NCBI GenBank assembly: GCA_963807085.1
Contig: CAWEBB010000035.1
Location: 1 to 64,000 of the forward strand
Source of the DNA: JACKII01 sp963807085
GTDB lineage: Bacteria > Pseudomonadota > Alphaproteobacteria > Bin95
Length of the DNA: 64,000 bases
Direction of reading: 5' to 3'
The number at the start of each line of letters is the position of its first letter. Position 1 is the stretch's first letter. Of this stretch, positions 29,532 to 38,537 are shown piece after piece. The translations under genes and the position numbers were made by a program. The notes below the pieces were generated by a model that saw only the letters and a list, made by a program, of their open reading frames with translations, had not been told where the DNA came from and did no database searches.

Positions 29532-30461
29532 AAATTTGCTGGTCCTGAGCCGCACTCTTTGTCAAGCAGCGCCTTATAGAGCCCTTGCAGGCGCTCGACC
29601 ATGGAGCCGCGCTCGCCCGCGCCGATGGTGCGGCCATCGATGGCGCCGACCGGCGCGACGCCCGCAAACGTGCCCGTGACAAAGGCCTCGTCGGCAGAAT
29701 AAACATCGGTCAGGCTGAAATTGCGCTCGCGGGCGGGGATGCCGTTGGCGCGGCATAGCTCCAGCACGTTGCCGCGCGTGATGCCGCCCAGGCAGTAGTC
29801 CCCGGTGGAGGTCCAAACCTCGCCCTTTTTCACGATGAAGAAGTGCACGCTGTTGCAGGTGGCGACGAAGCCATGCGGGTCCAGCATCAGCCCCTCGTCC
29901 GCCCCGGCCTTGGCGGCCTGGATGCAGGCGAGGATGCAGTTCAGCTTTGAATGGCTGTTCAGCTTGGGGTCCTGCACGTCCGCCGGGCCGCGGCGCACAT
30001 GCACGGTGAAGAGCGAGAGTGGCCGGGTAGCCGTCTCCGGCGTCGGCGTCTTGTGCTCCGGGATGATGACCACGGTCGGCGCGGAGATCGTGACGCGCGG
30101 GTCCTGGTAGGGCGTGGCCTTGATACCGCGGGTGACCATCAGGCGGATATGGACGCCGCTGGCGCGCTCCATGCCGTTCGCCCGGCAGATGGCATAAATG
30201 CGCTCGGTCAGTTCATCCGCGGTCAGGCCGATATCCATGTCGAGCGCCTTGGCGCCCTCATACAGCCGCTCAAGATGCCGGTCCAGAAAGGCGAGCCTGC
30301 CGTTGTGCAGGCGCAAACCTTCCCACACGCCATCGCCCAGGATGAAGCCGGAATCGAACACGGAGACCACCGCCTCCGCCCGCGGCTCTGTGCTCGCCGT
30401 TCACGCAGATGAGGATGTCGGCGTTGCGCGGGTCGTCCTGGTAGGCATGGGTGGCGGTCAT
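29528..30461 (-). pseudogene. Class IV aminotransferase (BCAT/D-amino acid type), N-terminal frameshift
   Basis: The likely ATG is at 30461 (MTATHAYQDDPRNADILICV). About 25 codons in, near 30385, the frame changes and continues as VFDSGFILGDGVWEGLRLHN to the stop at 29528. The PLP-lysine segment is LNSHSKLNCILA; GYxLGGITR-like DYCLGGITRGNVLEL and TGTFAGVAPV complete the fold-type IV signature. The joined length of ~310 residues is usual. Substrate specificity between branched-chain and D-amino acids cannot be read with confidence. If the short frame were used, the ~280-residue internal product would lack the first strand. Confidence 0.82.
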
Positions 30462-30503
30462 GGCGGCGGGCTCCTTTTCGGCGGTTCAGTGCCAACCTTC
30501 ACG

Positions 30504-31740
30504 CTATACCCGTTCGATGATGATCGCCGGCGCCATGCCGCCCGCGGCGCACATGGTCACCAGGCCGCGTTCCAGATCGCGGCGCTCCAACTCATCCAGC
30601 AGAGTGCCGATCAGGATCGAACCGGTCGCGCCGATCGGATGGCCGAGCGCGATAGAGCCGCCGTTCACGTTCACCTTCTCGCGGTCCAGGTCCAGGTCGC
30701 GGATGAACTTCTCGGCGACCACGGCGAACGCCTCGTTGATCTCGATCAGGTCGATGTCGTCGATGCTCATGCCCGCCCTGGCCAGCACCTTCTTCGCCGC
30801 CGGGACCGGCGCGTTCAGCATCAGGGTCGGCGAATCCCCGATATTCGCCATCGCCACGACCCGGGCGCGCGGCTTCAGCCCATGCGCCTTGGCATAGTCG
30901 GGTGAGGCCAGCAGCAGCGCCGCCGCGCCGTCCACCACACCCGACGAGTTGCCGGCGTGGTGCACGAACTTGATATCCAGGTCCCGATAGTTGGCCAGGA
31001 TCAGGCTGCGGTAGGTGGTGCCCTGCTCGTCCAGCGGATGGTCGGCCATCGCCTGGAAGGCCGGCTTCAGGGCCGCCAGCGCCTCGCGCGTGGTCTGGGG
31101 CCGCGGATATTCCTCGCGGTCCAAGGCGAGCGTGCCGTCCTCGTGATAGACCGGCACCAGGCTCTTGTCGAAATGGCCGTTCCGGATGGCGTGGTCGGCG
31201 CGCCGCTGGCTGAGATAGCCCAGATCGTCCAGCGCCTCCCGGCCGAATGCCTTCCAGGGTGGCGATGGCGTCGGCGCAGATGCCCTGATGGGTCTGCGGG
31301 TGCTTCGCGCGCAGGCGCAGGTTGCCGTTGTCCATGGTCGGCGAGTCTTCCGGCCGGCGCCGGTTCGGCATGGACATCATCTCGGTGCCGCCCGCGACGA
31401 CCAGGTCTTCCATGCCGGCCATGATCGAGGCAGCGGCCATGCTCACCGCCGTGATGCCGGAGCCGCAAAAGCGGTCGAGCGTCACGCCGCTCGCCTTGGT
31501 GCCGTAGCCGGCATCCAGCGCCGCCATACGGCCCAGATCGCCGCCCTGCTGGCCGACCTGGGCGCTGGTGCCCCAGACGATATCGTCCACTTCGGCGGTA
31601 TCGATGCCGGTCCGTTCGGCCAGCGCCTTCAGCACGCTCGCGCCGAGGTGCTGCGGGTGAATGGTGGCGAGGGCGCCCTTGCCGTACTTGCCGATGCCGC
31701 GCGGGGTGCGGCAGGCGTCGATGATCCAGGCTTCGGTCAT
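30504..31740 (-). pseudogene. Acetyl-CoA acetyltransferase (thiolase), one frameshift
   Basis: ATG at 31740 with an excellent ribosome site (GAGGAGATCACC). It begins MTEAWIIDACRTPRGIGKYG; the nucleophile Cys is in DRFCGSGITAV (~residue 91), and the C-terminal active-site motifs are NVNGGSIALGHPIGATGS and CAAGGMAPAI. An extra base near 31245 splits the gene; removing it restores TLEGFGREALDDLGYLSQRR. The joined length of ~411 residues is normal. The neighbouring enoyl-CoA hydratase 62 bp upstream suggests a shared role in fatty-acid or acyl-CoA breakdown. Confidence 0.88.
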
Positions 31741-31802
31741 GGTGATCTCCTCGTTCCGAACGAAGGCATTATCGCTGTCGGGCAACAAATTCCCCGACGG
31801 AA

Positions 31803-32609
31803 TCATGAGTCGCTATCCGTGCCCCCAGCCTTCTCTACCTTCAACCGCGCATTGCCGCCCAAGAATTTCGTAAGGCGATCTTGGGTTTCGGGCGGCTTGG
31901 CCAGGTTGGAGTTCATGTACTCCATGAACAGCCCGTCATCGTGCGACAGGTCGTTGATGCGCGGCAGCAGGTTGGTGACCTGCCAATTGGTAAGAGGCGT
32001 GTTCTCCGCAATCCTTTCGGCCAGTTCAAGAGCCTTTTCCCGCTCCGAGCCGGCCGGCACCACATACTGCATCACCCTTGCCCGCCGGGCTTCTTCCGCA
32101 TCCAGAATTCGGCCAGTCAGCATCATGTCGGCCATGGTGGCGTAGCCTATGACCCGCTGCACCCAGACCGTGCCGCCGCCGCCGACGAAAATACCTCGCT
32201 GCCCCTCCGGCAGGCCGAAGACGGCCGTGTCGGCAGCAACGCGGATATGGGCGGTGCAGGCCAGCTCCAGTCCGCCGCCGATCACTGGGCCGTGCAGTGC
32301 TGCGACGAAGGGAATGCCGCCGCGGGAGATCAGGTTGAAGGTCCGATGCCAAAGCGAGCCCTGCAGCGGCGAGCTGTAGAAGCCGCCCGCCTGCAGCCGC
32401 TCGGCCAGCCAGGCCAGATCCAGCCCGGCAGAAAAATTCGGTCCGTGCCCGAACAGCACCGCCGCCCGCGCTTCCTCCGATGCGCGGATCGCGGCCGCCG
32501 CCAGACCTTCCAGCACCGCTGCGTTGATGGCGTTGCGCTTGTCGGCGCGGTTCAGCCCGATCAGCGCGACCTTGCCCTGAAGCTGGTAAGTGATGATGTC
32601 GGCCGCCAT
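31803..32609 (-). CDS. Enoyl-CoA hydratase/isomerase (crotonase) family protein
   Basis: ATG at 32609 (MAADIITYQLQGKVALIGLN), 268 residues; an ATG at 32633 is possible too. The CoA-pocket and oxyanion-hole motifs FGHGPNFSAGLDL and ALHGPVIGGGLELA are present. The catalytic Glu region reads FGLPEGQRGIFVGGGGTVWV. NAINAAVLEGL is the usual N-terminal signature. Substrate is not evident. It is the first gene of a run with the thiolase and the aminotransferase. Just upstream lies an IS3 remnant on the other strand. Confidence 0.9.
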   Translation of the reverse strand: MAADIITYQLQGKVALIGLNRADKRNAINAAVLEGLAAAAIRASEEARAAVLFGHGPNFSAGLDLAWLAERLQAGGFYSSPLQGSLWHRTFNLISRGGIPFVAALHGPVIGGGLELACTAHIRVAADTAVFGLPEGQRGIFVGGGGTVWVQRVIGYATMADMMLTGRILDAEEARRARVMQYVVPAGSEREKALELAERIAENTPLTNWQVTNLLPRINDLSHDDGLFMEYMNSNLAKPPETQDRLTKFLGGNARLKVEKAGGTDSDS

Positions 32610-32699
32610 GCGAGTGGGCCCGTCCTCGTTCATGTTCTCGTCGATGAACCGATCATCGCCCGATGAGGCGGCGCATTCCAAACTATTCTTTGAGGGCCA

Positions 32700-32915
32700 G
32701 GTGGCCTGGTGCGCCGATAGAGCAGGTCGACAAGGCTGAGGTCATCGACTTCCTCGGCACCTGGAAGTCCACGGGCCAAGTCGAAGGGGGAACGCTGAAG
32801 TTAGTCGCCTGGTACAACGCCGAAAGGCTACACAGCGCCATCCGGTACGTTACCCCCAAACGAGGCGGAGGGTACCTTCTACGCAACCCTGAACGTTCGT
32901 GATCAAGCTGCCTGA
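32700..32915 (+). pseudogene. IS3-family transposase (OrfB) C-terminal remnant
   Basis: Reads VDKAEVIDFLGTWKSTGQVE then LVAWYNAERLHSAIRYVTP, the end of the rve integrase domain of IS3 OrfB (final catalytic Glu region lost). A frame change near 32855 continues as NEAEGTFYATLNVRDQAA to a stop at 32913-32915. Only the last ~70 codons survive. Confidence 0.8.
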
Positions 32916-32998
32916 CATCTGAACCGCAAGCACTCCGGGAAACTCAGGGCGGTTCACGTCAAGCGAGGCCAGTCGCCGTTCCGGATCGGTGGATAGCC

Positions 32999-33823
32999 CT
33001 ATATGCTAAAGTGCGCCGACGAGGCTAAAACCGCGATTTGGGTCCGGTTGTCGACGCGCAGTTTTCGCATCAGATGGCGCACATGCAGCTTCACCGTCGA
33101 CTCCGAAAGGTTGAGTTCCCGCCCGATGGCCTTGTTAGACAGACCGCGTTCAAGCCCCTGCATCACATCAATCTGTCGCGGTGTCAGGTGCGCCGTCTGC
33201 TCACCGATCTGCACCTCGAGGCAGCGGTCGTCATCGCTTTCGCCGCCGCCAGGAGGCAGGCAGCTGCCGGATGCCGGCGCGCTTTGCACGGGCGAGGAGA
33301 GGATGTATGCGCAGGTGGCTCCGCTCGCTGTGGGCCGATCGGCCGCGCCATTTTCTGCTGCCGTCGTCAGCGTCGGAGGTTCAGTGCCGGGCGGGGTCGA
33401 GATCGAATGGGGGTAGTAGTGACCGCCCGCCTGGATAAAGCGAATTGCGGCAACCGCGAGTTCGGGCGGCATCGAGGTTGGAATCACGCCGCGTACGTCG
33501 AGGGCGATCGCTGTCTCGATGGTCTCAGCATTGATTTCATCGACCAGTACAACCAGAGGCCGTCCCGCGAGCGCCTTCAAGCAGCGCTTCAGGGTCAGTT
33601 TGACCTGCGGCTCGGCGATCGACCTGCCGCCGACCACGTATACGCAAACTGCCGTGCTCTCCGAGAAGACGGGGCTGCCGCTACCATCCTCGGGTATCTG
33701 ATCGGTCCAGGTCGCGCTCAAGGCAAGATCTTTTGCCCGCTCTGCCAACAGCGTCGAGATTGCCGTGCCGCGCAGAATGTGACCGTCGAGAACGATAATC
33801 TGTCTTGGTCCGTCAGACAACAA
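32999..33823 (-). CDS. LuxR-family regulator with receiver-like N-terminus
   Basis: TTG start at 33823, chosen because GGGAGG lies five bases upstream; 274 residues. The C-terminal HTH_LUXR is clear: LTPRQIDVMQGLERGLSNKA and LSESTVKLHVRHLMRKLRV. The N-terminal ~130 residues look like a receiver fold (IIVLDGH, LVVLVDE, VRGVIPTSMPPE), but no Asp stands at the expected phosphoacceptor strand (VCVYVVGG), so phosphorylation control is doubtful. A Ser/Pro/Gly-rich linker joins the domains. It is the nearest regulator to the Pel-like locus and transcribed in the same direction. Control of that locus is inference from position alone. Confidence 0.88.
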   Translation of the reverse strand: MLSDGPRQIIVLDGHILRGTAISTLLAERAKDLALSATWTDQIPEDGSGSPVFSESTAVCVYVVGGRSIAEPQVKLTLKRCLKALAGRPLVVLVDEINAETIETAIALDVRGVIPTSMPPELAVAAIRFIQAGGHYYPHSISTPPGTEPPTLTTAAENGAADRPTASGATCAYILSSPVQSAPASGSCLPPGGGESDDDRCLEVQIGEQTAHLTPRQIDVMQGLERGLSNKAIGRELNLSESTVKLHVRHLMRKLRVDNRTQIAVLASSAHFSI

Positions 33824-34133
33824 ACCCGCCTCCCTATCCGAATGCGCAATGCATTAGTTCCATCGCCCGCTTGCCTATGTACAAGTTGGGTATCGTTTGC
33901 CTCTGTATGGTTATACTAGCGTATGTTAATCAATGATTATACATTAAATTGGTATCTATGGCGAATTTATACTTATGGTTGCATTTTGGCGCTCTACTCG
34001 TGAATGCTTTTTTGTCGTCGCCGTCAAAGAAGGAAGGCTCGTTCCGCAGGCTTCCAACATCGGCAAATTCGGCGCAGCCTGTGCACTTGACTGCGTCGCC
34101 TGTTTTGAAGCGGAAGAAGACGTTGGTACATAT
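33824..34133. other. AT-rich intergenic region upstream of the LuxR gene
   Basis: 310 bp with markedly lower GC than its surroundings, including TATGTTAATCAATGATTATA near 33921-33940. It presumably contains the promoter of the LuxR-type gene. I see no clear operator palindrome. Overlapping frames on the plus strand here do not look coding. Confidence 0.45.
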
Positions 34134-34304
34134 TTACTCAAGCGTCATGCCGGCTTCGACGACGCTGCCGGCAACCTCGCTGCAACTGTCGGTCTCAAAC
34201 CAGATTTCAGCAGGGGCGACGGGATCAAGGTGGTCCTTGCCCCAGAAGCCGCTGTCGCTGATGCGCCAGCGGCCATGTAGCTGCCAGTCGGTCGGTCCAG
34301 TCAT
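34134..34304 (-). CDS. Small hypothetical protein or truncated fragment
   Basis: An ATG at 34304 gives 56 residues: GRWRISDSGFWGKDHLDPVA and AEIWFETDSCSEVAGSVVEA. The W-x-I-x-x-x-x-x-W-x-x-D-x-x-D and E-x-W-F pattern resembles the start of widespread ~110-residue hypothetical proteins often found near IS elements. If so, the second half is missing and this is a remnant. No function can be assigned. Confidence 0.45.
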   Translation of the reverse strand: MTGPTDWQLHGRWRISDSGFWGKDHLDPVAPAEIWFETDSCSEVAGSVVEAGMTLE

Positions 34305-34309
34305 GACGG

Positions 34310-34745
34310 CGCCGCCATTGCGAGCGCGGCCGCCATCGCGGCCGGGTCGGTCTGCGCCAGGCCATCCTCAATCGGAAATCGCAAATGCTGGTTTGAGCGC
34401 ACTGCGAGAAACCAGGCTTGGCCGCGCTCTTCCGGCATGCGGCGGAGCTTGTAGTGCGAGGGGCAGAGCACATCGGTCAGGCCCGGGCGCGAGGCCTCAC
34501 GGCATCAAGAATGCGCGCGATCAGCTCTCTGGCCATGGCAGGCTTGGTCAGGAAAGCGATATCCTCCGGCACCGCCGCGTTGGCACGGGGCTCGGCATCA
34601 TCGGCCCGGTCCTTCGGCAGGTAGAACTGGCGGTTCACCAGGGCCTGACCGGACCGGATGGCATAGGTGACGAAGGCAGTTCTCGGTTCGCGCCGCCGCG
34701 CAACAGGAGCCCGTCGATAAGGGCACCGGTCGAAGGCTGGCGCCA
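34310..34745 (-). pseudogene. IS701-family transposase remnant
   Basis: Across frames the minus strand reads TGALIDGLLLRGGANREL, YAIRSGQALVNRQFYLPKDR, NAAVPEDIAFLTKPAMAREL and, after another break near 34490, YKLRRMPEERGQAWFLAVRS. These are the DDE-domain middle of IS701 transposases (DUF4338-like RELYLPK-x-W region). Several frameshifts and missing ends show it is dead. It sits directly after pelG. Confidence 0.72.
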
Positions 34746-34801
34746 GAAACTCCTTCAAGAAGCTCCCCGTGCTGCCGCGGACGGGTCCACCACGGGGAGC
34801 A

Positions 34802-36235
34802 TCATTTCTTGTAAAGAGCGTCGTTTTCTCCAAGGAACGTGAGATAGTCGAATTTCATCAGTGCCCGAAAAGCGACGAAAAACGCCGCGACAGCCATGAT
34901 GAGGGCGCTAGAGAAGATCCCGTAAGCTGACATTCCGATATGAAGATAGAAGCCGAGGCTCCCCGCAAAGTTGAGGACGAGAAAGGCGGCTTGCAGGATG
35001 AGGAAGAGCCGCGCTCGGTTGCAGACAAGTATCACGGCACAACAGAGGTAGAAGACGGCGTGGAAGAAAACCGCGATCAGCCCCACCCGAAGGGTCAATA
35101 GCTGGACAAAGCTGAAGTCGAGTGACTTTGCCAGTGCCGGCGCCATCAGCACCATCGCGCTCGTCAGAGCAGCCTGCAGAAAGACGATCGAGAACAACCC
35201 CGACCAGACCGTCTGCCCGAGCGCCTCGACCGAGCCACGGATATTTCCATAGGTAGACCCGTCGGGCAGTCTTGCGCGGAAGGTCTCGACGCCGCTCCTG
35301 AGCTTCGAATCATGGAACAGCAATAGCACGGCGTAGGTCGGGATCGTCGAAATGTGCGCCACGAACATAACGCTATCGTACGGGCTATAGTGCAGGAAGC
35401 CCGCGGCTGAGCGCATGGCTTCTGGCGTGAACCAATAGACCCACTTGTCTGCCCACACTGCCATCACGGCTAGCAGAACACCGAGGCCGAGCAGCCACAG
35501 CCGGCGCGCCTCCCCCAGGATGTCACGGAGAGCCTGGATCAGATCCCCGTCGGAGCCTGAAGCCGCCAGACGCACCCGGATCACCGCCAAGCACACGGAA
35601 ATAGCGATGCCGGCCGTGAACGACCAGATCAGGAACTCGGTATCGATCGTCCCGCGCGTTCCCGCCATAATGCAGGCGACGGCAACGGTCATGCCGCCGG
35701 AGAACGACCAAATCAAGTGACGATAGGCCTTCAGCGCCGTCAGGACCGCGAAGCTGGTCCAGAGCAGCGCTGCCGCGCCAGTCAGGAAGACGAACGCGGC
35801 CGCAACCTCGAAGGGCGCTATGCCGAGCAGCGGCACGAGGCCGAGCGCCAGCACTTCGGCTACCAGCGCCGAACCGATCGCCGCGACCAGAAACAGCGCC
35901 GGCGCTTGCCGGACCTCCCCGCCATCTACCTCGGCTGCAATCATCCGCGCGACAATAGCGCCCACCGGCCCGGCAACCAGGGGAGCCAGACAGAATGCAT
36001 AGACCACCGTCAGGCGTAGATCCTCGACTGCCTCGAAGCCGAGCACCGGCGTCATTGTCACCGATACGATCGCCAGCGCGACGATCGAAACCAGCCAAGG
36101 ACCGGCGGCGATGACCACTGCACCAAGGAAGGTGGTCACCGGACGCAGCAGGCTGCCACCCAGCCACCAACTTAGCGCCGAGCCGGCCCCGCGCGCCGCG
36201 CCCGCATCGTAGGCAGGATCCATTTGCACGCTCAT
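34802..36235 (-). CDS. pelG: PelG-like polysaccharide inner-membrane transporter
   Basis: ATG at 36235 overlaps the pelF stop by 4 bases (ATGA); the longer open frame upstream lies inside pelF. 477 residues with about 12 membrane helices and the PelG signatures WWLGGSLLRPVTTFLGAVVI, AGPWLVSIVAL and WADKWVYWFTPEAMRSAAGF, HYSPYDSVMFVAHISTIPTY, then FDYLTFLGENDALY at the C-terminus. PelG is a MOP-type flippase-like protein that moves the Pel polymer across the inner membrane with PelD, PelE and PelF. Last gene of the five-gene operon. Confidence 0.93.
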   Translation of the reverse strand: MSVQMDPAYDAGAARGAGSALSWWLGGSLLRPVTTFLGAVVIAAGPWLVSIVALAIVSVTMTPVLGFEAVEDLRLTVVYAFCLAPLVAGPVGAIVARMIAAEVDGGEVRQAPALFLVAAIGSALVAEVLALGLVPLLGIAPFEVAAAFVFLTGAAALLWTSFAVLTALKAYRHLIWSFSGGMTVAVACIMAGTRGTIDTEFLIWSFTAGIAISVCLAVIRVRLAASGSDGDLIQALRDILGEARRLWLLGLGVLLAVMAVWADKWVYWFTPEAMRSAAGFLHYSPYDSVMFVAHISTIPTYAVLLLFHDSKLRSGVETFRARLPDGSTYGNIRGSVEALGQTVWSGLFSIVFLQAALTSAMVLMAPALAKSLDFSFVQLLTLRVGLIAVFFHAVFYLCCAVILVCNRARLFLILQAAFLVLNFAGSLGFYLHIGMSAYGIFSSALIMAVAAFFVAFRALMKFDYLTFLGENDALYKK

Positions 36236-37737
36236 GCCGCCATCAATTCCTCGTAGAGAGTGGCGTAGCGCTGCGCCGAGAGTTCCGAGGTGAAGTATGT
36301 TTCGACTCGCTTGCGCAGTGTTTCGCCGCACTGCCGGCGCAGGTCGGCGTCGCCCAGCAACTCCGCGATCGCCTCCCCGATCGCCTCGGCATCCATTACC
36401 GGCACGACGCGGCCGGCGATGCCAAGGTTAGGCACCTCGTCCGATGCGCCCTCGATGATCTCCCGGCAGGACCCCACATCGGTGGTAACGCACGGTATCC
36501 GCGCCGCGCCGGCCTCTAGCAGCACCAGTGGCTGCGCCTCGCTGATTGAAGTAAGCACCAGGACGTCGATGCGACCGAGATAGTCCAGGATGTTGACCTT
36601 GCCCGTGAAAACGATGGTCTCACCGAGGCCGAGTTCGTCGATCCGTCGCTTACAAAGCGCGAAATAGTCTTCGTCTTCGTCGGTCGGCCCGATCAAAAGG
36701 AACTCGACGTCGGGGATCACCTTTCGCACCACAGCGGCGGCGGCGATGTAGGCCTCGACGTCCTTGATCGGCACGACGCGGCCAATCAGCGCCGCTGTCG
36801 GCCGTTTTGCCTGACCGGACACGATCTTGTCGAAGCGCTCGAGCTCAATGCCGTTAGGAATCACCTGCAGCGCCTCCTCGCGCGCGCCCAAGTTTCGCTG
36901 GAAGGATTGATTGGCGCCGTAGAGGGTGGTCACCTTGTCGGCCCCGGCATAGACGGCGCGAGCGTATGATTCGAAGGTCTCGATCCAGAAGGCCCTGACG
37001 TCGGTGGGTCCCTCGCTGCCAAGGCCGGTTCTGATGCTGTCGGCAATCCAATCCGCCATCACCAGGTCGATGCGGCGCTCGTTGGTGTAGATACCGTGTT
37101 CAGTGATCACCGAACGGCCTCCGTTCTGACCTGCGGCGCGGACCGCGTAGACCCCAGCAAAACCCGTCGAGATCGCATGATATACTCGCGCCCGCGGCGC
37201 CGGCGCCGTGGCCACGGAAAGCATCCCTCCGACGAGATTTTGCCAGGCCCAGAAGAAGTCCGAGAAGGATGCCTGCGGCGCTATCCTCCGGTAACATGCC
37301 ACCATCGCCGCCCAGGCAGCCTCCGAGCACATCAGGTCCGAGAAACTGGGTGGCGCAGGGCGCCCAAGCCGGCCGAGCCCAGAACGCCGCATCGGCTTTA
37401 CCGCCATCTCGGCCAATGCGTGAACCGCCTCCACGTCACCCCCGCGGACGACCCGATAAAGCAGGTCGGCGAACGTCGCTACATCGATCAGAGGCTGCGA
37501 CAGGCCGGGCCGCTCAAGTCGTTGCGCGAGTGGCACCACCTGAAAGTGCGCCACGTTCTTCGGCAATTCGTATTTCAGATCGCGCGGCCGCTCGTTGGCG
37601 ACAAGCGCGACAACTCCGAAGCTGGTATCGGGCTGCTTCCGTATCAGCCAGTCGAGCCATGACGAAACGCCGCCGGCCACATACGGATAGCAGCCTTCGA
37701 CAACGATGCAGACGTCTAGCACACGCGACGAACTCAC
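36232..37737 (-). CDS. pelF: PelF-like GT4 glycosyltransferase
   Basis: A GTG start at 37737 overlaps the upstream stop (GTGA). 501 residues, near the P. aeruginosa PelF length. VVEGCYPYVAGGVSSWLDWL is the typical PelF N-terminus; the GT4 C-terminal domain has GRVVPIKDVEAYIAAA, LLIGPTDEDEDYF and the EX7E-type SISEAQPLVLLEAGAA. PelF is the cytosolic polymerase that uses UDP-amino sugars to make the Pel chain. Coupled by 4-base overlaps to both neighbours. Confidence 0.94.
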   Translation of the reverse strand: MSSSRVLDVCIVVEGCYPYVAGGVSSWLDWLIRKQPDTSFGVVALVANERPRDLKYELPKNVAHFQVVPLAQRLERPGLSQPLIDVATFADLLYRVVRGGDVEAVHALAEMAVKPMRRSGLGRLGRPAPPSFSDLMCSEAAWAAMVACYRRIAPQASFSDFFWAWQNLVGGMLSVATAPAPRARVYHAISTGFAGVYAVRAAGQNGGRSVITEHGIYTNERRIDLVMADWIADSIRTGLGSEGPTDVRAFWIETFESYARAVYAGADKVTTLYGANQSFQRNLGAREEALQVIPNGIELERFDKIVSGQAKRPTAALIGRVVPIKDVEAYIAAAAVVRKVIPDVEFLLIGPTDEDEDYFALCKRRIDELGLGETIVFTGKVNILDYLGRIDVLVLTSISEAQPLVLLEAGAARIPCVTTDVGSCREIIEGASDEVPNLGIAGRVVPVMDAEAIGEAIAELLGDADLRRQCGETLRKRVETYFTSELSAQRYATLYEELMAA

Positions 37738-38537
37738 GCGACGCCTCCGCGGGCGTAGCGCTTCAACTGAGACGGTCGGACCGGCGCGTCCTTTCTCCGT
37801 CGCGGCGGCGCGGGGCGCGCAGCCGTTGCAGCCCGGGATGCGAGCGCCCTGAGTTCGATCGCAGAGTCCCTGTCGACAAAGCCCGACGCGGCGACGGTCT
37901 CAGCCTCCGCGGCGATGCTCGGAGCAAGGGGTCCCTGAGCAGCGGCGGCACGCACTGCCTTGGCGCGCTCATCGAAACTTCCCCGCAGCTTGGCGTAAAC
38001 CGCGGCCGCCTGCACCCGCACGGCTGGCACTTCCGAAGCGAGGGCCAATCGTAGTGCCGGCAGCATCTCCCGTCGGTAGCTCAGCGAGATCGCCGCGATC
38101 GCCTCCTGCTGCCGTTGCAGAGTGCCTGATGCGAAAACCTTAGCAAAGGGAACCAGCACCTGCCCGCCTGCACGGCGACGGCGACCCTGCAGGATCTCCG
38201 CATGCAGAAGTTCTTCTGCGCGGGGTGGCGCCGCTGCCTTTCTCGCAGGATATGCCTTCGCCGATACCTTGTTGCCGCGACCGAGATCGACGATCAGCAC
38301 CACGAGGCCACCGACCGGGCCAAGCAGCAGGCCCAGCAGCAGCGAATTCGACGTCCGCATCCGCTCGTGCGGCCAAACCGCAAGCGCGATGCCACCGACC
38401 ACGACGATCACGGCGACATGATGTACCAGGGTCGCCGATGTGGAGAGGTCGCCCGCGACCCACAGCCTCATCAGCACAAGATCGGCCACGGCAAGGGCGG
38501 CCGACACGGGCTGCACATGGAGAATTGATCGGATCAT
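37734..38537 (-). CDS. pelE: PelE-like membrane protein
   Basis: ATG at 38537 overlaps the pelD stop (ATGA). 267 residues. Two to three membrane helices lie in the first 90 residues (VAVIVVVGGIALAVW, LLLGLLLGPVGGLVVLIVDL), followed by an Ala-rich helical cytosolic part (IAAISLSYRREMLPALRLAL, AVRVQAAAVYAKLRGSFDE) that fits the TPR-like part of PelE. PelE helps form the PelDEFG synthase complex. Sequence conservation is low in this family, so the call relies partly on gene order between pelD and pelF. Confidence 0.8.
   Translation of the reverse strand: MIRSILHVQPVSAALAVADLVLMRLWVAGDLSTSATLVHHVAVIVVVGGIALAVWPHERMRTSNSLLLGLLLGPVGGLVVLIVDLGRGNKVSAKAYPARKAAAPPRAEELLHAEILQGRRRRAGGQVLVPFAKVFASGTLQRQQEAIAAISLSYRREMLPALRLALASEVPAVRVQAAAVYAKLRGSFDERAKAVRAAAAQGPLAPSIAAEAETVAASGFVDRDSAIELRALASRAATAARPAPPRRRKDAPVRPSQLKRYARGGVA

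Noticed and set aside
33949..34842. Long plus-strand open frame opposite the IS701 remnant
   Set aside because: Arg/Pro/Ser-rich shadow; the minus strand carries recognisable IS701 and small-protein sequence there.
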